From Eubacterium sp. MSJ-21 (GTDB lineage: Bacteria; Bacillota; Clostridia; Lachnospirales; Lachnospiraceae), in assembly GCF_018918185.1 (NCBI RefSeq), contig NZ_JAHLPZ010000005.1:124001-188000 (forward strand): a stretch of DNA of 64,000 nucleotides, in the 5' to 3' direction. Shown one piece after another: positions 16,785 through 23,348 of this stretch (positions are counted from its first letter, which is position 1; every line of letters starts with the position of its first letter). Both the position numbers and the translations under genes were made by a program. The notes under the pieces are model-generated. The model saw nothing but the letters and a program-made list of their open reading frames with translations, was not told where the DNA came from and ran no database searches.

Positions 16785-17012
16785 ATGGAAGAATTATTAG
16801 AGATTTTGGAAGGTATTGCACCAGGTGAGGATTTTGAGAACTGTACGACATTAATTGACGATCATATCTTAGATTCCTTTGCTATTTTATCACTTGTATC
16901 AGAGATTGAGGATACTTTTGATGTTGAGGTATCACCGGCAGAGCTGATTCCGGCGAACTTTAATTCAGCAAAGAGCCTGTGGGAGATGATCTGTAGATTG
17001 AAGGAGGCGTAG
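16785..17012 (+). CDS. Acyl/aminoacyl carrier protein (DltC-like)
   Basis: 75 residues, acidic, with the phosphopantetheine attachment Ser in LDSFAIL (about residue 31) preceded by IDDHI. This is the right length and helix pattern for DltC or a discrete peptidyl carrier protein. AGGAGG 10 bases upstream marks the start. Position between the adenylation/decarboxylase pair and the second MBOAT makes it the presumed carrier of the activated amino acid. It would need 4'-phosphopantetheinylation by a transferase encoded elsewhere. Confidence 0.88.
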   Translation: MEELLEILEGIAPGEDFENCTTLIDDHILDSFAILSLVSEIEDTFDVEVSPAELIPANFNSAKSLWEMICRLKEA

Positions 17013-17114
17013 CAGCCCATACACACAGGAAAGCATCCAAGCGAATGGGTGCGTGTGGATGTGGGATGAAAAAATCAAGCACAAAATCATACGAAAGAGA
17101 AAGGAACAGGACAT

Positions 17115-18608
17115 ATGGCGTATCATCTGCTTACATACAGTTTAATATTTTTGCCGGTTGTAATCGCATTGTACCAGCTATGTCCGGCGCGGTTCCGGTT
17201 TTTGGTGCTGCTGGCAGCGGATTATACATTTTTCTGTATGATAAGCGGTAAGCTTCTTGTCTGGCTGCTTCTGGCAACGCTTGTGACATACGGAACCGGA
17301 AGATGGCTTGCGCTAATTCCTGAAAAGCATAGTGACCTGCGCGGGAAAGCACTTACACGGAAGAAACGTGGCGTGCTGGCAGTCGGGATCGTGCTGATTT
17401 TAGGGGCACTTGTGACACTCAAATACCTGCGGATATTTGGTGTGACACTTGCAGCACCGATTGGTATTTCCTATTACAGTTTACAGGCGATTTCCTACAT
17501 GACAGATGTCTATCGAGGCACTCAGGAGTCCTGTAAGAATCCGTTCAAGGTGGCACTATTCTTAAGCTTCTTCCCACAGATTATGGAAGGTCCGATCAGC
17601 CGTTTTTCTGAGACTGCAGAAGCTTTGTATGGCGGAAGAAGCATTCAGTTCGAAAATCTTGTTTTTGGGTACCAGCGTATCATCTGGGGACTGTTCAAGA
17701 AGATGGTGATTGCAGACCGGCTGGCACCGCTTGTGGCAAAGGTATTCAGCAGCTACAACAATTTCGACGGTGCGGCAATCCTTGTCGGTGTGCTTGCGTA
17801 TACGATGCAGCTTTATATGGAATTTTCCGGATGTATGGATATCATTATGGGAAGCGGCGAGATCTTCGGTGTATCATTGCCGGAGAATTTCCGCCAGCCG
17901 TTCTTCGCGAAGAATGCAGGGGATTTCTGGCGCAGATGGCATATTACGCTTGGCGCATGGCTGAAGGATTATGTGTTTTATCCAATCTCCCTTGCGAAAC
18001 CGGTCAAGAATCTTGCGAAGAAGATCAAGAAGCAAGCCGGATTTTCGGTCAGTAAATTCGTGGCACCAACGATTGCGTTATTCTTCGTCTGGCTGTCAAA
18101 TGGCATCTGGCACGGACCGCATATGAATTATATCTTTTATGGTATGTATTATTTTGTGCTGATCGTGATTGAGAATCTGACTGAGGAACCATGCAGGAAG
18201 CTTGTGGAGCATCTCAGGCTTGATACAGACAGCATTGGATTCAGAATATTCCGGTTCCTGAAAATGTTTCTGATTGTGAATATTGGTGAGATGTTCTTCC
18301 GTGCAGATACCGTTGCAACCGGATTCCGGATGCTTCGTGGAATCATAACAGATTTTCATATCACAGCACTTACGGAGTCAAATTTCGGCGTGGATGTGCC
18401 GGATCTCATTCTGGCATCTGTAAGTATCCTGCTCGTATTCGTGGTGGATATTATTCACGAGAAGGGGATTTCAATCCGGAGAAGGGTGGCGGAATGCAAG
18501 CTGCCGGTCCGGTGGAGTTTCTGGTATGCGGTTATACTTCTAGTCGTTGTATTTGGCGCATATGGCAGCGGATATACGATCGTAGATATGATATATGCGG
18601 CGTATTGA
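17115..18608 (+). CDS. MBOAT family O-acyltransferase, DltB-like (copy 2)
   Basis: 497 residues, about ten to twelve membrane segments, clearly paralogous to the copy at 11030. GDFWRRWHITLGAWLKDYVF and NGIWHGPHMNYIFYGMYY carry the MBOAT signature and catalytic His. The shared ending (copy 1 FGAYGLGYQEVDLIYAGF, copy 2 FGAYGSGYTIVDMIYAAY) confirms duplication. A different loop composition near residues 60-95 suggests divergence, perhaps toward a second acceptor polymer. AAAGGAAC precedes the ATG. The 3' end of this gene has been tandemly duplicated beyond the stop codon. Confidence 0.83.
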   Translation: MAYHLLTYSLIFLPVVIALYQLCPARFRFLVLLAADYTFFCMISGKLLVWLLLATLVTYGTGRWLALIPEKHSDLRGKALTRKKRGVLAVGIVLILGALVTLKYLRIFGVTLAAPIGISYYSLQAISYMTDVYRGTQESCKNPFKVALFLSFFPQIMEGPISRFSETAEALYGGRSIQFENLVFGYQRIIWGLFKKMVIADRLAPLVAKVFSSYNNFDGAAILVGVLAYTMQLYMEFSGCMDIIMGSGEIFGVSLPENFRQPFFAKNAGDFWRRWHITLGAWLKDYVFYPISLAKPVKNLAKKIKKQAGFSVSKFVAPTIALFFVWLSNGIWHGPHMNYIFYGMYYFVLIVIENLTEEPCRKLVEHLRLDTDSIGFRIFRFLKMFLIVNIGEMFFRADTVATGFRMLRGIITDFHITALTESNFGVDVPDLILASVSILLVFVVDIIHEKGISIRRRVAECKLPVRWSFWYAVILLVVVFGAYGSGYTIVDMIYAAY

Positions 18609-18690
18609 CAGGAGAATGAATATGTGAATCATGTATGCGGCGTATGGATGGAAGAATGAATATGAGTAACATGTATGCGGCGTATGGATG
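18591..18690. repeat. 40-bp tandem repeat spanning the end of the second MBOAT gene
   Basis: The unit at 18591-18630 (encoding the last residues, the stop and the spacer) recurs at 18631-18670 and partly at 18671-18690. Shared core: ATGCGGCGTAT and GAATGAATATG. It lies between the MBOAT and SGNH genes and creates a spurious in-frame extension (MYAAYGW) upstream of the real SGNH start. Confidence 0.8.
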
Positions 18691-18718
18691 GTGTAAGATT
18701 TACGAAAGAAGAATGTAT

Positions 18719-19699
18719 ATGAAAAAAGTAAGTGGAAAATGGAAAAGAACTTTTAGGATGGCTGTAGGCAGCGTCGGTTTTTTAGCCGGACTTTGTGTGG
18801 TCCTGTTACTGGCAGGAAAATTCCTGCGTCCGAAAAACAATGCAGATATCTACGACACAACAGCCGTACGGACGAAGGATGCGGAAGTAAAAAGTGAAGT
18901 GAAGGATACGATCGATGTATTGTTTTTAGGGGATAGTGAATGCTATTCGAGCTTCAATCCATTACAGATGTTCGCAGAGCATGGCTACACCTCGTTTATC
19001 TGCGGGACATCCGCACAGCGCATGTGCGATTCATATGCAATTTTACAGGCGGCATTGGAGACTCAGACGCCAGAGGTTGTTGTTTTAGAGACGAACTGCC
19101 TGTTCCGCAGCGTGAAATCAAAAGGCGATTCGAAAGATTATGTTTTAGACCGTCTGTCCGATCATGTTGAGATTTTTAAGAATCATTCTCGTTGGAAGGA
19201 TGCGTTTGTAAGTACAAATGCCCTGACAAAGAAAAAGGATGGGAAGAACCGTGGATTTATCAGGAGAAATACGATCAAGCCTTATGAGGGTGGAGCTTAC
19301 ATGCATGCAAGTGAGGAACGAAGGATGATAGATGCCGATGCAGAAAAATATCTGCTCCTTATGAAAGAATATTGCGAGAGTCATGGCGCGGATCTTGTCC
19401 TAGTCAGTTCCCCGTCTCCAAAGAACTGGACTTATGCTAAGCACAACAGTGTGTCCGACTGGGCGCAGGTAAACGCGGTTACTTATGAAGATCTGAATCT
19501 GAATGATGCGCTTGGCATTGACTGGTCAGCCGATACGAAGGATGGTGGTGATCATCTGAACTTTGAAGGCGCGAAGAAGGTAAGCGCATATGTGGGAAAA
19601 TGGCTATCGGAAGCTTATGGGTTGAAAGACAAAAGAAACAATCCGGATTACAAACACTGGGAGGAAGACAGTGTGGAGTATGCATCAGGTAAGAAGTGA
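18719..19699 (+). CDS. DltD-like SGNH-fold membrane-anchored protein (copy 2)
   Basis: 326 residues: an N-terminal anchor (about 14-36) then an extracytoplasmic domain with block I VLFLGDSEC and the C-terminal GGDHLNFEGAKKV, the same landmarks as the copy at 12612. The two share VVLETNCLF/VILETNVLF and SSPSP-type stretches and are paralogues. The start at 18719 (MKKVSGKWKR) is preferred over the frame start at 18635 because the extra residues come from the 40-bp repeat and a basic residue run followed by a hydrophobic segment begins here. It closes the operon before a strong terminator. Confidence 0.72.
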   Translation: MKKVSGKWKRTFRMAVGSVGFLAGLCVVLLLAGKFLRPKNNADIYDTTAVRTKDAEVKSEVKDTIDVLFLGDSECYSSFNPLQMFAEHGYTSFICGTSAQRMCDSYAILQAALETQTPEVVVLETNCLFRSVKSKGDSKDYVLDRLSDHVEIFKNHSRWKDAFVSTNALTKKKDGKNRGFIRRNTIKPYEGGAYMHASEERRMIDADAEKYLLLMKEYCESHGADLVLVSSPSPKNWTYAKHNSVSDWAQVNAVTYEDLNLNDALGIDWSADTKDGGDHLNFEGAKKVSAYVGKWLSEAYGLKDKRNNPDYKHWEEDSVEYASGKK

Positions 19700-19725
19700 T
19701 TATTGATATATACCATGTTATTTTT

Positions 19726-19749
19726 GGAGGCAAGGATGCCTCCTTTTTT
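19726..19749 (+). terminator. Rho-independent terminator of the dlt-like operon
   Basis: GGAGGC-AAGGAT-GCCTCC followed by six T (19744-19749). It separates the modification cluster from the transporter genes. From 19750 to 19926 no feature was recognised. Confidence 0.85.
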
Positions 19750-19926
19750 CTTGAATTGGAGCAAAAACCTGAAATATGGGTAAATCCCCCAATGAGGCAA
19801 TCACAGGAAGCAAGCTAGTTGGGGCAAAACAGCAGAAAATCAAGCAAAATCCCCAAATGACTACTTCAACAACGAATCTCACCCATAGGCATCTGCACCA
19901 AATCAATATATAATACAACCGTTATA

Positions 19927-19990
19927 TTACAAAATCGTAAGAAACCTGTAATCAAGACCGATGGATGGCGGATGAAAAACCATATATACT
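19927..19990 (+). promoter_or_regulatory. BceR-type operator and promoter of the transporter genes
   Basis: TTACA-AAAT-CGTAA (19927-19940) has one mismatch from the dyad at 10892. TGTAAT begins at 19947, CGATGGAT spans 19959-19966 and a -10 TATACT spans 19985-19990. Offsets from the box start (20, 32 and 58 bases) equal those at the dlt-like promoter. The predicted transcript start near 19997 gives an untranslated leader of about 210 bases with a small CCGCT-A-AGCGG hairpin but no recognised riboswitch. Confidence 0.72.
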
Positions 19991-20208
19991 GAGTACAGTT
20001 GATGCGGGAGATGGTTTGCACAATTCATGTGGAAACCGGAGAACCATTAAGGTATGAGAATCATGGAAAACGCTGATGTGGAAGGAACACAGTATGTCTG
20101 CGTGCATGAGCAGGCAAAATAACAGCTGAAATCCAGAAACCGCTAAGCGGCAGAAGCACAACATGCCTGCCCGCAATCAGAATGTTAGCAAACGAAGGGA
20201 GACTATCT

Positions 20209-20976
20209 ATGAATGAGATATTAAAGCTTGACAATGTAGAAAAATACTATGGCAACAAAGCGAATCTGACAAAGGCGGTAGATAAGATTTCTTTCTCTGT
20301 AGAGAAAGGCGAGTTTGTCGGAATTATGGGAGCCAGCGGCTCTGGAAAGACAACGCTCTTAAACTGTATTTCCACGATCGACCGTGTGACAGCCGGACAT
20401 ATCTATGTCGGGGATAAGGACATCACGACGATCCGGGGAAATGAATTAAATAAGTTCCGCCGGGAAGAGCTGGGATTTATCTTCCAGGATTTTAATCTGC
20501 TGGATACGCTGACCGGATATGAGAATATTGCACTGGCTCTCTCCATCCAGAATGTAAAACCGAAGGAGATTGACAGCCGGATCCAAGAGGTTGCGAAGCG
20601 GCTTGGCATCGAGGAAGTTCTGAACAAATACAGCTATCAGATGAGTGGTGGACAGAAGCAGCGTGTGGCGGCAGCCAGAGCCTTGATTACGAATCCGAAG
20701 CTGATCTTAGCCGATGAGCCAACCGGTGCTCTTGATTCCAAATCCTCCCGCTATCTGTTGGAAAGCATGAAGGAGATGAATGAAGGACTTGCTGCAACGA
20801 TTCTGATGGTTACGCACGATGCATTTACAGCAAGCTATGCATCGCGCGTAATCTTCATCAAGGATGGTAAGATATTCAATGAGATCCGCAGAGGCGATGA
20901 TACCCGGAAACAGTTTTTTAACCGCATTATTGAGGTTGTGACAGTGTTAGGGGGGAGTTTGAATGATGCTCTTTAA
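20209..20976 (+). CDS. BceA/VraF-type ABC transporter ATPase
   Basis: 255 residues: Walker A GASGSGKTT (about 42-50), Q-loop in FIFQDFNLLDTLTGYEN, signature MSGGQKQRVAAARAL (about 145), Walker B LILADEPTGALDS and the His switch in MVTHD. MacB/LolD-like ATPase of peptide exporters that remove or detect lipid II-binding antimicrobial peptides. GAAGGGAG upstream of ATG 20209 fixes the start; an upstream in-frame extension lacks support. The gene overlaps the permease by 14 bases. Confidence 0.9.
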   Translation: MNEILKLDNVEKYYGNKANLTKAVDKISFSVEKGEFVGIMGASGSGKTTLLNCISTIDRVTAGHIYVGDKDITTIRGNELNKFRREELGFIFQDFNLLDTLTGYENIALALSIQNVKPKEIDSRIQEVAKRLGIEEVLNKYSYQMSGGQKQRVAAARALITNPKLILADEPTGALDSKSSRYLLESMKEMNEGLAATILMVTHDAFTASYASRVIFIKDGKIFNEIRRGDDTRKQFFNRIIEVVTVLGGSLNDAL

Positions 20977-23023
20977 ATTATCCACCCGGAATATCCGGAA
21001 AAGTATGCAGAATTATCTGATTTATTTTGCAACGTTGATCTTAGGAGTGGCAATCTTCTATGTATTTAATGCACTTGGAAGCCAGACGGTTATGCTGAAG
21101 GTATCGTCAAATACGGAAGAAATCATTGGGCTTATGAACGAGGCGATGTCTGTCGTCAGTGTGTTCGTATCGATCGTACTTGGTTTCCTCGTCGTGTACG
21201 CAAGTACCTTCCTGATGAAACGAAGGAAGAAGGAATTTGGTATCTACTTAACGCTTGGTATGGGAAAAACACAGGTAGCAAAGATTCTCGTGATCGAGAC
21301 ACTGCTGATCGGTGTGATCTCTCTGGTAATCGGATTGCTGCTCGGTATCGGTATCTCACAGGGCATGAGCGTTGTGACGGCGAACCTCTTCGAAGCGGAT
21401 ATGACGAATTTCCGGTTTATGGTCAGCATATCAGCCATCATCAAAACGATTATTTATTTTGCAATCATGTATGTGATTGTTATGGCATTAGATGTAATCA
21501 TTGTCAGCCGCGCCAAGCTTATAAACCTGCTTTATGCAGGTGCAAAAGCACAGAAAAACCACGCAAAAAATCCGGTTGTCTGTGTGCTTGTATTTATTGT
21601 AGCGGCTATCCTGCTTGGAACGGCATATTATAAAGTGACAGCCGGTGTCCGCACAATCTCTGACTTTCAGGGACTTGGTATCCAGATCGCGAAAGGTATC
21701 ATCGGAACCTTCCTTGTATTCTGGTCGGTATCCGGGATGCTGCTTGCAATCGTGAAGCGGTGCAGACGGTTTTATTATAAAGGCATCAACTCATTCAGTG
21801 TGAAAGAACTTGGAAGCCGGATCAACACGACGGTGTTCTCCGGAGGGATTATCTGTCTGTTGCTCTTTTTCACGATCTGCATCCTGTCAAGCTCGGTGGC
21901 AATCCGAAATTCGATGAACCATGTGTTAGAGACCTGTATCCCGGTTGACGTGCAGTTTTCGAAGCTGTATTCCTATGATGCAGCCGAGGACTATGATATG
22001 ACCGGACATAATGTGGAAGAAAACCTGAAAGCCTGTGATATCGATACATCGAAGCTTACGGATGTGACTGAGATGCATCTGTATGCACCGGAAGATATCC
22101 ATATCGGGGATTTCTTCGGAAAGAAATTTGCGGAGAGTGGTTCGGATTATTTCAAATACGCTTCGATGGAGACGATGCATATTGGAGATTACAATGCGTT
22201 TGTAAGCTCCTTTGGTGGAACGACAATCGACCTTGCCGAGGATGAATATGTGATACTCTGTAATTACGGGGAGATGGAACCACGATACAACGAAGGACTT
22301 GCGGAGGGACAGACGGTTACGATAAAAGGAAAGACCTATCATCCGAAATACAGTACCTGCGTGAATGGAATCGTGCACATCAGCAATTCGGAGAGTAATG
22401 AGGGTGTTCTGCTTGTGCCGGATTCCACGGATCTGTCTGATTGTAACTACTGGTATGATATCTACTCAGCCAATTACAATACGACCGATCAGGTAGAAAT
22501 AGATGCACTGAATAAATATTATAGTGATGCGAATTTCTACAAACTGCAGGAGGCGAAGACAGAAGCAGTCTTAGGCGAAGATGGTTCCTATTATTCTATG
22601 AACTGCGAGACAAGCAAGCGGCTCCGTGACAACAGCGTGGGACTTACTGCGATGATCGTATTCATCGGCATCTACTTAGGTGTTGTATTTCTGATCTCCG
22701 GAGCGGCAATTCTGTCACTCAAGGAGCTTTCCGAGGCAGCCGACAGCAAGGAGAAATACAGAATCCTGCGCCGGATCGGCGTGGACGAGAAGAAAATCCG
22801 TCATTCCCTCCTGGCACAGTCTGGCGTGTTCTTTGCCATGCCGCTTTTGCTTGCAATCGTGCATTCCGTTTTCGGAATGCAGACAGCGATGTTTATTCTG
22901 ACTGTATTTGGACGGGGCGGACTGCTTGGTTCGATCCTGCTTGCAGCCGCAATCATACTTGTGATATATGGTTTTTATTTTGCAATCACATATATCTGCA
23001 GCCGCAAGATTATCAGTGAATAG
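20963..23023 (+). CDS. BceB/VraG-type FtsX-family permease
   Basis: 686 residues with about ten membrane segments and one large extracytoplasmic domain (about 325-560) between segments 7 and 8, the layout of BceB-type permeases. FtsX-like stretches occur near residues 60-150 (VVYASTFLMKRRKKEFGIYL) and in the C-terminal segments. In characterised systems the external domain recognises peptide-lipid complexes and the permease contacts the BceS-like kinase. It is translationally coupled to the ATPase. The GCACAGG/CCTGTGC inverted repeat just downstream lacks a T run. Confidence 0.88.
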   Translation: MMLFKLSTRNIRKSMQNYLIYFATLILGVAIFYVFNALGSQTVMLKVSSNTEEIIGLMNEAMSVVSVFVSIVLGFLVVYASTFLMKRRKKEFGIYLTLGMGKTQVAKILVIETLLIGVISLVIGLLLGIGISQGMSVVTANLFEADMTNFRFMVSISAIIKTIIYFAIMYVIVMALDVIIVSRAKLINLLYAGAKAQKNHAKNPVVCVLVFIVAAILLGTAYYKVTAGVRTISDFQGLGIQIAKGIIGTFLVFWSVSGMLLAIVKRCRRFYYKGINSFSVKELGSRINTTVFSGGIICLLLFFTICILSSSVAIRNSMNHVLETCIPVDVQFSKLYSYDAAEDYDMTGHNVEENLKACDIDTSKLTDVTEMHLYAPEDIHIGDFFGKKFAESGSDYFKYASMETMHIGDYNAFVSSFGGTTIDLAEDEYVILCNYGEMEPRYNEGLAEGQTVTIKGKTYHPKYSTCVNGIVHISNSESNEGVLLVPDSTDLSDCNYWYDIYSANYNTTDQVEIDALNKYYSDANFYKLQEAKTEAVLGEDGSYYSMNCETSKRLRDNSVGLTAMIVFIGIYLGVVFLISGAAILSLKELSEAADSKEKYRILRRIGVDEKKIRHSLLAQSGVFFAMPLLLAIVHSVFGMQTAMFILTVFGRGGLLGSILLAAAIILVIYGFYFAITYICSRKIISE

Positions 23024-23101
23024 CCGGCTGCACAGGAAAATAATCATGGACACGGGCGGCCTGTGCGAAAAATCACCGCAATGCATACATGAATAAATAT
23101 C

Positions 23102-23130
23102 TTGAAAAATCAGAATAACTAGGCTATAAT
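23102..23130 (+). promoter_or_regulatory. Strong sigma-A promoter of the structured RNA
   Basis: TTGAAA (23102-23107), 17-base spacer, TATAAT (23125-23130). It sits about 80 bases after the permease stop and would start a transcript near 23137 covering the structured region and possibly the SpoIID-like gene. Confidence 0.75.
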
Positions 23131-23136
23131 TAGCAC

Positions 23137-23336
23137 ATATTAAAAATATAATATATCTGGAATGTTCGATAACTCCTGTTATTTTTGAACCTACATTTAC
23201 TTTAAACGGGATTCCTATATCTGTGATATTATGTCAGGCCTCCTTCGAGTGGAAGACAGACGATCACATGCGGTTGCCCACCTAGCGTCAGCTAGGAGTC
23301 AAAAGGCAGGAACCGGCATCCCGGATATATTTTTTT
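23137..23336 (+). ncRNA. Structured RNA candidate, possibly 6S RNA or a leader element
   Basis: About 200 bases between a strong promoter and the next ribosome site, without an ORF. Pairings seen: GTTC..ATAAC-TCCT-GTTAT..GAAC (23164-23190); outer CGGGAT (23207-23212) with ATCCCG (23318-23323); GTGAT with ATCAC (23223/23263); ATGCGGTT-GCC with GGC..AACC-G-GCAT; and CCTAGC-GTCA-GCTAGG (23281-23296). A seven-T run (23330-23336) follows the closing stem. Length, closing stem and T run suit 6S RNA, and parts resemble 6S sequences I recall, but I could not align it. A cis-regulatory leader of the SpoIID-like gene is the alternative. Confidence 0.5.
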
Positions 23337-23348
23337 GGAGGAAAATAC

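Noticed and set aside
16455-16851. Several overlapping minus-strand reading frames with repeated SHSG/SCILRC-like peptides
   Set aside because: They arise from the 38-bp tandem repeat read in three frames; no ribosome sites and no family resemblance.
18635-18718. N-terminal extension of the second DltD-like protein
   Set aside because: The extra residues are encoded by the 40-bp tandem repeat derived from the preceding gene; the signal-anchor starts at 18719.
23137-23336. T-box, SAM, c-di-GMP or signal recognition particle RNA
   Set aside because: The T-box antiterminator bulge, the riboswitch core motifs and the GGTCAGG-TCCGGAAGGAAGCAG tetraloop region of SRP RNA are absent; 6S-like or unknown remains.
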